64,000 bases of DNA from Diabrotica undecimpunctata (Eukaryota > Arthropoda > Insecta > Coleoptera > Chrysomelidae): the NCBI RefSeq assembly GCF_040954645.1, contig NC_092807.1:56032739-56096738 (forward strand), in the 5' to 3' direction. Within the stretch, counting starts at the first letter, position 1. Every line of letters begins with the position of its first letter. This document shows positions 45,200-57,431 of the stretch, piece by piece. Below the pieces are notes generated by a model. It was not told the origin of the DNA. It did no database searches and was given only the letters and a program-made list of their open reading frames with translations. A program made the position numbers and the translations under genes.

Positions 45200-45780
45200 A
45201 CTTATTATATTTTTAAGATATTAGGTCTGATTGCCATCTCAGTACTTATACTAAGATCTTAATACTTTACTTTTTTAATTTATCTTAAAAATTACGATTG
45301 AGATTCACAGAAATAGATTGACTATAATTGAATATAATTGACTTTTATCTCGATCATATATTTAGATAGTATTTTGGATTTATTTAGCTGCTGATAAATT
45401 ATAATTGCCTTAATAATTACCATATAATGTGAATTATGGTAAAATTATTGTTTTTGGTCCAATAATTATCTAACGTTTGCCTTTATATAATAATAATGTG
45501 ATTACAAGAAATAATATAATTTATTGTAATCACATAATTAATTTCATTTGTATGGATAGCAAACATGAGAAGGAACCAATTAAGGCTGCTTACACAATAA
45601 AATGAGCCTTTTAAATTAATTAAAACACTAAAAATTCTTACAACAAAAACATAAACGAACAATCAACATAACCTCCTGATTAAATACAGTTATATTGAAA
45701 ACAGTGTACAGATCACTTATATTTAAGTGACTTAGATAGAATATAATAAAAAAATGTACAGTCGAACTAACCTTATGTCA
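45200..45780. other. AT-rich spacer
   Basis: Nothing recognised. Confidence 0.4.
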
Positions 45781-45789
45781 AGAAACCAC

Positions 45790-48700
45790 GTCAACGCAAA
45801 TGAGAACTCATGGCTAATTTCCGGGCCTTTAACAAACTGAGAATCAATAATACATTTTTCCACCATATGTTCCATATTCTTCAGTATAAATATACATTTG
45901 AAAACTCCAGTAGGCACAAATCTATGATTAATGTTATAGTCACTAATAGAAAAATCCACCCAAAACCAATTCTAGATATCCGAACTTTAAGCTCAGCAGA
46001 CGCAGGGATTGAACAAAAACTAGTACTAGCAAAGAATAAGAATGCAAATAATACCAAAACATTTTCTAAGGAAAATCACCGAGAAAAAATTCGAAGAATA
46101 GACGACTTCGAAGATATAAACGCGAGTTGGGAGAAAATTAAAAACAACATTGAAGAAGCAGCAACAGAAGCTCTAAATAAACGCAAAGTAATACTGAACA
46201 AAAGAAACAACAACAATACACAATAGTTCAGAAAAGAAATAAAAAAAATGTAAAGAGAAATGAGAGGCCTACTTAAAGTACACTTCCCGTCATATAAAAC
46301 TGGTACACTTTTTTTTCCCAATGTAAACCTGTGTTCAGACTGGATACAATGATCCGTGAATCAATTCGTTGTTGCCATCACAGATAACGGAATTGCACAA
46401 AATCTAAATATAAAAAATAACGTTCAAAAATGTATAAAGTTTTTAGATAGGTATTATTTTTATTATTAACAACAAAAAACTGTATCTAATAAATTTAATA
46501 ACCAAAGATAGGGTTGAGCTAATATCCAAAATGTTTGAAGGGAACATTGGAATGCATCTACTGTAATTTTATACTTCATTTACCTACCGAACACGAACTG
46601 TATTTTGTGTCAATAAGTTTAGTAACAGGCAAATTACCAAGATTAAATTATTATTTATTACAAGAACAATAAATGTGAAAAATTAACATTATACTTTATC
46701 CTACGTATTATAAACTATAAAATATCCGGGACGAAAAAACGCTTTTCAAAACGTGACAGTTACAATCCAATATCTCACTGTAATGTTTTATTATAATAAT
46801 TTAAAGTTATGTTTAGATTGATTATCTATCATTATTTTTGAATTGAAAAATTTTCATAGATTATAATAAAACACAAATCAATGTGTGGGTACTTAATTGA
46901 GATTATGAAAAATTACAATAGTAATAGGAGAATTTTTTAGGATGCATGTTTAAATAAATGTGACTGACTCATAGAGAATGCTCGATAATGTTTTAGTTTT
47001 TAGTATACTCAAAACTGGCGGTCTGTCGCACAGCCCTGATTTTAGCTGGTTTCATATAATATTTTCGTTGAACTGGCAACAGTGCCCTAGAAATTAGAAT
47101 GACACATGTGACAAGATCAACGTACACAACTTAAAAACACGATTTTTGGTTACAAGAGTTGTACCAGTTTTTTATGACGCGAACGGTACAAAACATCAAA
47201 TACCCCGGAACCTCGAGACACATATAGAAGGATACGAAATCAACAAAAACTAAGCAGTTGGTAAGAAGAACAAAAAATGAACACTGGAAACAGTTTACAA
47301 AAAGGATGGAAAGCAAGTTCTACGATACACAAAAAAAAATATGGAGATTCATAAAAACCAACGGACAGAAATGGCAGAATTATAGAAATACAATAACATA
47401 CCAGCAAACGAATGGGAAAGATACCTGATGGAAAGCAAAGTAAGAAAGCAAAGGAAAATAATAAATAGCATACCTGAATTAAAACACGAAATAGAAAGAA
47501 TAGAAAACACGAAAGTTTTTAGGAAGTAGAAATAGCCATAAATTCACTCAAAAATAGAAAGTCACCAGGACCAGACGTATTAACCAGCGAACTTCTAAAA
47601 CACGGAGGAGAAAGTATAACCCTAGACATGACAAAACTTATACAAAAACTAATATTGCACTGCAAGGTACCAGACGCATACCAATGTTCAAGAAAGGAGA
47701 TAAAGAAGACTCCGGTATAAATCTACTGAACACCGCACTTAAGCTTATCACAAAAGTCCTAACCAACAAATTCAATAAACTAACAACTTTATCAGATAAA
47801 CAACGAGGATTCAGATCCGGAAGATCCTGTGTAGATGTCGTATTTGTACTAAGACAAATCGCAGAAAAGCCCATCAAGTACAATAAACCAACATATCTAT
47901 GTTCTATAGACCTGACAAAGGCTTTCGATTGCATCCAAGTCGAAGACGTCTTACACCTACTGCATAAAAGAAGCATACCAATCAATATTACACAAATTAT
48001 CGAAAACATCTACTTCCATATTCGAATACAGGCAAAAATAAATGGAAAACTAACAGAGTGTATACCAGTACAAAGCGGAGTCAGACAGAGTGACTTATTA
48101 GGCCTTCTTCTCTTTAATATAATAATGGACTAAATAATACAAGCCGTACGTAAGAGTCATGGCTACAGAATGGGGAACAAAAAAATCCAAATATTATGTT
48201 ATGTAGGCAACGCCGCATTAATCGCCGAGACAGAAGACAAGCTCCAAAGATTAACACATCTTTAATACAACAGCCAAGAAATACAATATGATAATAAAAG
48301 CGGAAAAAATCAAATGTATGACAACATCTAAATATCCACTATGATGTAAAATCGAAATTGATGGGAAAATAATAAAGCAGAAAGCAAGGTTTAGATATCT
48401 ATGAATAGATACGCACTAGTTACGGAGATGTTAAAGATGAAGTACGACAAAGCTTAAAAGCAAGTAAAGCGGTGGGATCTCTTCTGGAAGAACAAACACA
48501 TAGGACAAGACACAAAAACAAGAATCTATAAAGCAGCAATTAGACCTATATTAACATATACGGCGGAGACAAGACCTGACACATCTAAAACGAGACGACT
48601 ACTAGAAACAACAGAGATGAAAATACTTCTACGAATATTAGGGAGAAGTCTGTTAGATAGGGAGAGAAGCGAAAACATAAGAACAGCATGCAATATAGAA

Positions 48701-48930
48701 GATATAAATCGATGGGTGACAAAACGGAAACAGAAGTGGAACGAACACATTAATAGAATGGCAGAGGATAGAATAGTACGAATAGCACGAGATAAGTCAT
48801 CAAATGGATGAAGAAGTACTGGCAGACAAAGAAAAAGATGGTGCGACAATTGAAACAATTTAGCCGGCTAATATTAAAGAAGAAACAGGCTTTAAAGCTT
48901 ACATACAAGAAGGAAGAAGAAGAAGAAGAC
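45790..48930 (+). pseudogene. RTE-type LINE relic I (EN C-term + RT)
   Basis: Plus strand. Endonuclease C-terminus at 45840-46020 (LRINNTFFHHM, YKYTFENSSRHKSMINVIVT, GIEQKLVLAKNKN, where the expected SDH is lost), then the linker (FEDINASWEKIKNNIEEAAT). It is interrupted at 46280-47187 by another element. The linker resumes (RRTKNEHWKQFTKRMESKFY), then EVEIAINSLKNRKSPGPD, GFRSGRSCVDVVFVLRQ, CSIDLTKAFDCIQVEDVLHL and GVRQSDLLGLLLFN. The catalytic box is decayed (CYVGNAALIAE). Thumb (IYKAAIRPILTYTAETRPD) and C-terminal piece (RIVRIARDKSSNG) end in a GAA tail at 48909-48929. Several stops. Confidence 0.82.
46279..47188. mobile_element. TA-flanked 906-bp element inside LINE I
   Basis: Ends are imperfect inverted repeats. 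The left starts CACTTCCCGTCATATAAAAC, then TGGTACAC. The right, reverse-complemented, starts CCGTTCGCGTCATAAAAAAC, then TGGTACAAC. Both are bordered by TA (46279-46280 and 47187-47188). The LINE linker reads on across the pair. No transposase is visible inside, so this is a non-autonomous Tc1/mariner-type element. Confidence 0.7.
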
Positions 48931-49498
48931 AAAAGGTTGTGCAGTTTTAAAATTCTAACCTATGTCAGGCACATGTGATAGATGCAATAAATCATGCATT
49001 TTTAAGGAAACAAAATCTTCCATCGATGTCTTTGGTTTTTCTTGTGATTATTACATTAAGTTGGTATTGTGTAGAAATTGTTCCAATGTAAGTACTACAG
49101 AAATCAGAGCAATAGTAATGCCAAGTAGAATAATACCATATGTTTTCAAGGATTTTACTCCCAAAATTAAGAATTTGATTGGGCTCTCAGCACGAGTAGA
49201 TGTTTTGAAGAGTGAAGTTGCGTGCATAAAGGACACTACTAAGCAGATCATGCACATGATAGAAGAAATAAAGTCCCTTCAAAAGGAGCTAGACTCTTTG
49301 AATGGTTCTTTTTAGATAAGCTAATGAACTTCGATCTGAAATTCTATCTGAAATATCCAGTCTGAAAGATATAAGAATGCCTCAAACAACTGGTCCCATG
49401 GAACAAAATACAACAGATCAATCATGTAATTGATCGTGATTAGCGAAATGATTAAAAGACAGCAAAGATCCAACAACATTAAGATGTTTAATATGCCT

Positions 49499-49735
49499 AA
49501 TATCTAGGCCACATATTGAGACACGATAAGTACCGTCTACTGCAATTGATTGTCCAGGGAAAAATAGACAGTAAGCGAGGGCCAGGCAGGAGAAGACACT
49601 CGTGGCTCCAAAATCTGAGGAAGTGGTTCGGGCTCACATCGGTCGAACTATTCAGAAGCGCCGCAAATAAGATCAGAATTGCCATGTTAATAGCCAACGT
49701 TCGCAACGGACAGGGCACTTGAAGAAGAAGAAGAA
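49499..49735 (+). pseudogene. RTE-type LINE 3' end nested in LINE J
   Basis: Plus strand YLGHILRHDKYRLLQLIVQG, GPGRRRHSWLQNLRKWFGLT, then a GAA tail (49722-49733). It is closely related to the 3' end of LINE B (12206-12450), including the AACGTTCGCAACGGACAGGG-type untranslated end. Confidence 0.85.
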
Positions 49736-52295
49736 TTATGGTTGGAATGATGATTTAAACAAAACTAAATCCCTCTTATCTGGATTAATGAACTCAGCTA
49801 TTGATATTGTTGAGGCTGCACAAATTGGAAAAAAAAAACAAAAATGGATTCCGTTCATACAGAATTGTCCTTCGTCACCATCATGACTATCTGTCAATAC
49901 TCAGAAATAGAAGAAATGTTGATAGCTCATTAAAGGTTTTTATCGATTCAGATCTGATCCCACACCAAAGAACTGCATTAAACACTATCGAGAGTGAACT
50001 TAAGGAAACAGAAAGAAAGGTTAAACAAAATTTATTTATTAAGCACTTAAACAGAACTGGAATAATGGCAAAAAACTAACACAGTCTTCACCTGGAGGGT
50101 TGGTTTTATTTTCAAAATGTAGGAAGTCTAAGAACTAAGCTCGACAGTTTATTTATGAATGTATCCTAGTCTCATTACAGTATTATTATATTCAACGAGA
50201 CTTGGTTGATATGTAACTATGCTAATTAAGAGCTGCAGCTTTTTGACCTCAACAGATATAGAACTGATCGCTCCAGCGAAACAAGTTGTAGTTATTATTG
50301 CAGTTTATAAGAGCTTCAATAGTGGCTCTTTAACAGTTAACCTGGCAATCGAACAACTTTTTGTCTTGGTGACTGAAGGTGCAAATTAGTTTATTATAGA
50401 AACAGCATATTTTCCGTCAAAGTCTACATTTGAGAAATATTCCATATTTTGTGAAACTTAAAAGAACAAATAGCTGAAGTTTATCCATCGGCACACTATT
50501 ATCTGACTGCTGACTTCAATTTACCAAACTGTGAATGGTTTTCAAATGACATGTGCTCTACAACAATTCCTCTACCAGCTGCCACAGCATCTGAAGTTGA
50601 AGCCCTGCAGGTTGTGTCTGGTATGTGTGCATACCACAATTTGTTTCAGTCCAACACTATTGTGAATTCCACTGGTAATATTCTTGATTTGGTGCTGTTC
50701 TGAGGGTATGCACCACCCACCACTGGAATTTGAGATAAAGATGACCAAAAGGTGACCCTATATGGTTTGGTTAGTGATGGTTTCTATAGGGACTTTAAGT
50801 CGGATGACTATATGAAAACAACTGATTTTTTATCACAGTTCTGTTGGGATAATTTATTTTTAGGAAAACCACTGAATCAAGTTGTGAATATTTTTTATGA
50901 TATAATTTACTATAGAATTATAGCTATAAAATTATTTATCCCCCTAAAAAGGCATTAAAAACGTAGATTTTCTTAGTTCCCACCAGAGTTAGCGGATCTC
51001 ATAGTTGAGAAAAAGAAAGTACACAAAAAGTATCTTTTATCTAAATCACTTATGGTTCATCGCCCTTTTTCTCAGCTGAGGGCCAACTATAAATTATTAA
51101 AAGCTGAAGGCTACAGAAATTATATTTATTTAACAGAATTATCACTAGGAAATAATTTGAAGGTATTTTGGTCGTTTGTAAATTCACAGATTTGAAAGCC
51201 TTCCCTGCCCGCTGTGTTGAGTTATAGTGGTGTTGAATTCAGTCACGAACCAGATATTGTAAATCTTTTTTAAGAATATTTTTCTACAGTCTATTCCACT
51301 CAGATATGTGACATACCCAATGATTTACCTTCACTTGGTCTTACTTACTTGACTGCTTTTAACATAACTATATCTGATACTTATTTAAAATTATCAGAAC
51401 TGGATGTGAATAAGGGTCCTGATCCTGATGGATTGCCTTTCAGCTTTCCAAGCAAGAGTTGTTGTTTTATATTATTCAGACCTCTTTTTCACATTTTTAA
51501 TCTATCCTTAAATAAGGGTGAATTTCCAGAATGCTGGAAAAATAGTTTTCTAATACTGATTTTTAAAGCGGAAGATAATTCATTGGTGAATAATTATAGG
51601 CCCATTAGTATAATTAGTGTAATACCAAAGATATTTAAAAGTTTTGTATGTGACTATCTTAAAGCTTCACTTGAAAAACGGCTAGTAGACCAACAATTGG
51701 TCAACAACTAAATGTAATATACTAGTGTTTGTGGACTTTCTAAGGAAGGCCATGGAGAGTTTCCATGGCCTTCGGAAGGCCATGGATCGGCATTTGATCG
51801 GGTCAACCATAATATTTTAATAGTTAAACTTAAAAAAATGAGTGTTGATGGGCCACTTCTTAAATTGCTGGAAACATACTTACGAGTTCAGATGGTGCGT
51901 ATCAGGGATTTTGTTTTCAGTAAAATTAAGGTTCATTCAGGAGTACACCAGGGTTCTCATTTGGGACCCCTGTTATTTAACATATTCATTATTGATATAC
52001 ACCACTGCTTTCAGCTTAGTTCACCTCTTTTTTTCAACGATCTAAAGTTCTACACAATTATAAATAATACAGAAGATTGTGTTAATCTTCAATACGATCT
52101 CGATCGGTTGAGTGTGTGGTGAGTGTTAAATGCCATGTCCCTGAACGCATCCAAGTGTCATGTTGTTTCTTTTGGACGATAGAGAGACTCAATGGAATAT
52201 AAATATAATAGACAGAACATTCTTGTTGACTGGGTTACCGAAATTCGTGATCTGGAAATTAATTTACACTCTAAACTTTTACTTGAATCGCATTA

Positions 52296-54276
52296 TACAG
52301 TGTGTAAAAGCCAAATGGAATAAATTCATTATTTAGGTTACTGTACATATTTATAAAAAAATCCCGAAACACGTCAAATTTAAATTATAACTTGACATTC
52401 TTTAACGTGAAAATGCAACCCCTACCTTCAACCCCCTTGGAATGACAGGTACAACCCCCAATTTTTAAAATAGGAAGTATAGGCTTATGATATATCGTTT
52501 AAAAGGTCTTTTCATTCTCCATTCAAAAATGTTGTCGCTTTCAAGTTTATTAAGATTAATTAAGATAAAATAAATTAAAATCATGTGGTTACCGAAATTC
52601 GCTAAAATATACTCAAAACTTATTTTCCGTTTAGGTCTTGATAATGAAAAAGTGAACAAAAACCATAGCAATGTGGTTTTTAGATCGTAACCATTAAAAA
52701 ACTTTAAAGAATTTTCGTGGCAAAGTTATTTTAACACGCATTAGTAAATTGTTTTATTTTAGTTGTCAGTATTTTAATTTAAGTAAAAAGTTCGTTTAAT
52801 TCAATTCTAAAAAATGGTTAGATTAACGGAAATGCATAAAATAACAGTTTTACAAATGATTGGTTACGGAAAAACCACCCGAACATAACAGGAAGTAACT
52901 CGCCTATTTCATGAAAAATTTCCTAATTTACCGCTTATATCTCAAGGAACAATAAGTAAAATAGAGAAGCAGTTTCGCGAGTTTGGTCATATAAGGCAGA
53001 TAAAAAAAGCAGCTTCCAATGCACTGAGTGATGAACTCAAATTAGATGGTTGCTTGAGTTTCAGGAAAATCGACATACATCGAGTAGACAGGTTTCCACT
53101 ACATTCAATGCTAGCCATACATCTATAGTAAACATATTAAAAGAAAATAAATTGCATCCCTATAAGATGATACCTACTCAGGAGCTCATGGAAGACGATT
53201 TTGATAGGAGAACTTTTTTTGTGAGCAAATGATGGACATGTTGGATAACAATATTATCCAATTAGAAGACGTTATGTTTTCTGATGAGTGTACTTTTTCA
53301 CTTAACGCTCATGCTAATCGGCAAAATTGCCGCTACTGGGCCACGGAAAATCCTCACTGGATGAGAGAAGAACACACTCAATACCCTCAAAAGGTTAATG
53401 TTTGGGCAGGGATTGTAGGAAACAATATCATTGGTCCCTTTTTCATTGAGGGCAACTTGAATGGCAATAATTATTTGGCACTACTTCAAAATGATGTCAT
53501 TCCAACGTTGGCAAATTTATATCCTGATCCAGGAAACCCTCAAGTTCCAGCGAATACGATATGGTTTCAGCAGGATGAAGCACCACCACATTACCAACTT
53601 AATGTCCGGCAGTACCTCGATACAATATTTCCCAATTGGTGGATAGGGAGGCGAGGATCGATTGAATGGCCAGCGCGATCACCTGATCTTACAATATTAG
53701 ATTTCTTTTTATGGGGATGTGTGAAGAGCCATGTGTACAAAAGTAAACCTTCTAATTTAAATTACTTAAAAGAACGAATAACGCTTGCGATTAGATCGAT
53801 CACGCCTGTTATGTTAAATAATGTTAGAAGACAGTTTTATTTGAGATTAGGATGTTGCCAAGACGTTCGCGGTGAACATTTTGAATATCTACTTCATTAG
53901 CATTTATAGTTCTTTTTCGTGTTCTACATTTTATTACGTTTTGCATTACATTTTAGTTTTTGATTATATTGTAGCGAATTTCGGTAACCACATGATTTTA
54001 ATTTATTTTATCTTAATTAATCTTAATAAACTTGAAAGCGACAAAATTTTTGAAGAGAAGATCTTTCAAACGATATATCACAAGCCTATACTTCCTATTT
54101 TTAAAATTGGAGGTTGTACCTGTCATTCTAAGGGGTTTGAAGGTAGGGGTTGCATTTTCACGTTAAAGAATGTCAAATTATAATTTAAATTTGACGTGTT
54201 TCGGGATTTTTTTATAAATATGTACAGTAACCTATGTAAATAATGAATTCATTCCATTTGGTTTTTACACACTGTA
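52296..54276. mobile_element. mariner-like transposon with ~310-bp terminal inverted repeats
   Basis: Element 52298-54274 starts CAGTGTGTAAAAGCCAAATG and ends with the complement (CATTTGGTTTTTACACACTG, last indel aside). TA duplications are at 52296-52297 and 54275-54276. The inverted repeats extend inward for about 310 bases (52298-52611 and 53965-54274), far longer than classic mariner ends. It is inserted in LINE J. Confidence 0.93.
52814..53900 (+). pseudogene. mariner-like (IS630 group) transposase, lightly broken
   Basis: ATG 52814 opens MVRLTEMHKITVLQMIGYGK (helix-turn-helix). A stop occurs near 52890, then a frame change to 53050-53232 (NRHTSSRQVSTTFNASHTS, second helix-turn-helix), and another change to the intact 223-codon catalytic frame 53229-53900. 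Catalytic residues are VMFSDECTFSLNAH, IWFQQDEAPPHY and ARSPDLTILDFFLWG, with 36 residues between the second and third Asp by my count. The C-terminus is CCQDVRGEHFEYLLH. The family is common in insects; the copy needs three breaks to be inactive and is otherwise well kept. Confidence 0.88.
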
Positions 54277-55050
54277 TGTCAATAATTTCAAGGTCTTTAA
54301 AAATGCTTGGCTTTATAAAAAGATTTACTAGAGACTTTTAGAATATTAAAGCAATTAAATTACTATATTGTTCTTTAGTCAGACCCCATCTAGAGTATTG
54401 TTCTTGTGTATGGTCTTCATCTTATAATATTTACGTATCAAAAATTGAGACAGTTCAACACAAGTTCTTAAAATATGTAGCATATAAACAGGGTATACCT
54501 TTTAAATTAAATCAAGTAAATTATGATCAGATTGAAACCCAACTTGGTAATCTCTCATTGTACGACCAACGATTAATTAAAGATGCAAAAATGCTTTATG
54601 GTATAATTAATTCTACAGTCTTGTGTCCTCAGCTACTTGAGGTTGTTCTGCATGTACTTTTACGTAGAACACGACCCAGATCTAGATTTCTTTTGCACTG
54701 AATTCATTTCAGGTTTCAAGCATGTATTAATTTGAGTGCTGTGGAATAGGTAATCATCATTTTGATGCGTAAAACTAAATTACGTAATTAAGTTTGTGAT
54801 ATTTATACTTTTATTTTTTTGTTTTATTGTATACATTGTAAACATTTTAATCTTATTGGGCCGCAGCCCGTTAAAAATAAATAAAAAAATAAATAAATAA
54901 TTATTTTGAACTATTCCACTCGTTAAAAATCAATAAAACCTCTTCACGTTTAAGAAAAACTTGAATGACTGAATTTTTGGCAATTGTTTGACAGCTCTCA
55001 AAAAATATAATGACTATAATTTGGAAATAAATATAATGATTAAATTTTAG

Positions 55051-55349
55051 GAGAAAACTCCAGATCTCACAAAAACACTTCCAGTTGAGGATAAAATTTT
55101 GCTTAACAAAGAGGTTAACAAAATAGTTTGGGATGGAAATACTTTGAATGAGAATAAACCTACGGTTTATTGTTCAGATGGAAGTTCGTATACAGCGGAT
55201 CATATATTAATCACCGCATCCGTGGGAGTTTTAAAGAAATTTTACAAAAGTTGGTTTGTACCGGAACTCCCATGGTATAAAGTTAATTGTATAGAGCATA
55301 TTTCATTGGGTGTTGTAAATAAAATTTTAATCAAATTCCCTACTAAGTG
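55051..55349 (+). CDS. Spermine oxidase-like protein, exon 4
   Basis: Acceptor AAATTTTAG, phase 0 in; donor AAGTG/GTAAGTA, phase 2 out. It encodes EKTPDLTKTLPVEDKILLNK, VYCSDGSSYTADHILITASV and GVLKKFYKSWF, then ISLGVVNKILIKFPTKW. Lys301 (VNKIL) matches the lysine that contacts the flavin N5 through water in polyamine oxidases. The VEDKILLNKEV and SLGxVNKI motifs identify the SMOX branch. It starts only about 150 bases after the end of LINE J, so that large insertion spared the splice site. Confidence 0.95.
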
Positions 55350-55739
55350 GTAAGTAATGTAGTAATATAAGATTAATAGTTTTATACAAGATAATTAAAA
55401 ATACATTTTTATTATAAACTGGTTTCTGAATATACAAATTAACTTGCAAAGTTTACACAAGATTTCAAAAGTGTAGAGAGACTACAGCATAAACGTACCC
55501 ATATTTTTATAATAAGCTCCTAAATTCAATGATTGTAAAAAGTACTATTTTTCGGAAGCCGTTTGTTTTTCGGAAACTGAATCTTCAATCATAGAAGGTA
55601 CGAACCCCGACTTGATATGGTGAAAGTGCACATTAGAACATAAAATGAATAATCCTTTAATGGAGCTAGTAAACTAGACATTCTTATTAATTAGATGAAT
55701 ATACTTGGTATTAGTAAATCGAGATGACAAGGTAGTGGT
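55350..55739. other. Intron 4 start, unassigned
   Basis: No coding or repeat recognised. Confidence 0.4.
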
Positions 55740-55990
55740 TTAAAAAAATAACAGCACATTTTTATATTGAGGTAAAACGGATTCACAATACAGGAATAGT
55801 GTAGCAATCAATTAAATAAATATTAAACACAAACAGAATAAAATTGTAACACATAATGACGGTATTAGATTTTTGTTTTGGTACAGGGCAGCGACAGCCG
55901 CTTATACGTATTTCGACCTCTTTAGGTCTCCTCAGAACGGTATAGCCACTACTCTATCTCGGAGTATCAAAATGCACCACTGAATGCTCT
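55740..55990 (-). repeat. Solo PLE-type terminus with hammerhead
   Basis: The hammerhead below and its flanks look like a single Penelope-like pseudo-LTR in minus orientation, next to (probably inside) the end of piggyBac relic 3. No PLE coding sequence adjoins it. Boundaries are approximate. Confidence 0.5.
55898..55940 (-). ncRNA. Hammerhead ribozyme, canonical core
   Basis: Minus strand: CCGUU + CUGAGGA + GACCU-AAAG-AGGUC + GAA + AUACGUAU + A + AGCGG. The CUGANGA core runs directly into a perfect 5-bp stem II, the GAAA box follows, stem III is three A-U pairs with a CG loop, the cleavage base is A after U, and stem I is five pairs (one G-U). This is the most textbook-like of the motifs found here. 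Confidence 0.7.
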
Positions 55991-56005
55991 AAACATATAG
56001 CTTTT

Positions 56006-57355
56006 TTAACAAATCACACAATTATAAAAGGTCTTTCTGTCATTTTTTCTCGGGCAAACATTACATCTTTTGGCTACTTTTATTCGTTTACCTGATTGCA
56101 CTTCACCATTTGTTACAGTTCCTTCAGAATGGACTTGTAAATTTTGCGGAAGCTTTAAGTTGATAGACCGAATGTGTTTGTATTCTGTTAGTAACTGTAT
56201 TGCTGATAATTTCAAAAATTCCCTTCGTTTTAACTGAAAATTGACAGTATTTTGGTTAATAAATTACTCTAGTATTTATACCGGCACAGTTGAGTATCTT
56301 TTGTTTTTTCTTACAGTTTCAGTAGACGTCAGTTAATGATCTTTTAAAAGCTTCAGCATCAGCTCATAACTTGTGAACCAATTATCGAATGTTTTATTGC
56401 TCAAATAAAAGGGTCCCTCTGGCTGCAATCCCACGTATAGTTCTAAATTCAACACATAATATGATTTTGCATCAACGATTGCGAATATCTTTAATCCGTA
56501 TCGTGCAAACTTTTTCGGCATATACTGGCGAAAAACACAGTGGCCTCTAAATGCTCCAGCTTTTCATTAACAGTAAGGTATTCGCTTGGCGTATAGACAT
56601 CTTGGATATTTTACACAAATAATTTTTCGAAAATTGCTCTAATTGTAGTCACTTTATCGAGTTTTTTTCTTTCTTCTCGATTTTCTATATTGTCAAAACG
56701 TAGACAAGACTGTAAAAAAATATATCGTTGTAAAGTCATCGTCTCTCTAAATAAGCTTATTCCAGTTTCATCGGTCGACCAAAGATCTCCTAAATTAAGC
56801 AGAGCAGACTTGAACACCCCAGCCAAGTACAATAGTCCAAAGAACGCTCTTATTTCAGTTGCATTGGTTTCGCGATGTGCATACTGATGGTTTTCATCGT
56901 AGCAAGTGGACTTCCTTCTTATTTTTATATTAGTCCAAATTACGACATCATCCATCATACTACGTGTAAAAAGTAAATTGAAACATTCCACGGGAGTTTT
57001 CGCCATTTTTGCATTTCATTTTACACCTGGTAAATGCGTAATGATATTTACTGAGCGTGTTCTTACATTTATAGGAAAGCATGTTGAAGACCATTTAGTG
57101 CCGTCCTTACCTACGTAATGTTTCTTTAGACTCTCCTGTCCTTGCCCCAAGAGTTCATTTTCGATTTCTATATCAGCCACCGACTGTTCTAAATCAATAG
57201 CATCTTCCTCGCTGTCAGAGTTGTGGCTACTGTTGTCTTCATTGTCGGATTCGTTTTCGCTTTCAGATCAAATTACTACATCATCGTCTTATAAATCGTC
57301 CCATAAAGCTTGAAGCCTTGCCTGCTCCCGTTCATCATTTTCATTAAAAATAAAT
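56006..57355 (-). pseudogene. piggyBac transposase relic 3
   Basis: Minus strand, N to C. An acidic N-terminus (about 57340-57180, with stops), HYVGKDGTKWSSTCFP and NIITHLPGVK (about 57115-57020). Then 57006-56611: TEIRAFFGLLYLAGVFKSAL, LGDLWSTDETGISLFRETM and FLQSCLRFDNIENREERKK. Next 56521-56333: YGLKIFAIVDAKSYYVLNLE and FDNWFTSYELMLKLLKDH. The part with the later catalytic Asp and NAWILY block is deleted, then 56215-56006: QVHSEGTVTNGEVQSGKRIK and the cysteine ribbon (CNVCPRKNDRKTFYNCVIC). Blocks are clear, but frames and a middle deletion inactivate it. It is a third, distinct piggyBac family. Confidence 0.88.
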
Positions 57356-57431
57356 AATTTTAATGGAAATTATATTATGATGTAAATGCCCAACTCAAAC
57401 AATACTACCATAAATATATTAATTTACCTGT

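Larger units (their letters stand above)
48962..54898 (+). pseudogene. Jockey/CR1-like LINE relic J with two insertions
   Basis: Plus strand. ORF1 at 48962-49315 has a PHD-like zinc finger (CDRCNKSC ... LCRNCSN) and a coiled coil (MIEEIKSLQKELDSLNGSF). ORF2 follows: YFQNVGSLRTKLDSLFMN (50105), YYLTADFNLPNCEWFSND (endonuclease, 50495), SELDVNKGPDPDGLPF (51385), KAEDNSLVNNYRPISIIS (51565), VHSGVHQGSHLGPLLFNIF (51930) and a decayed FFNDLKFY in place of FADD (52045). The C-terminus comes after the mariner insertion: LVRPHLEYCSCVWSSSYN (54390) and YDQIETQLGNLSLYDQRL. It ends in an (AAAT)n tail at 54865-54898. Insertions: a LINE tail at 49499-49735 and a mariner-like element at 52298-54274. No RNase H. 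Confidence 0.82.
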
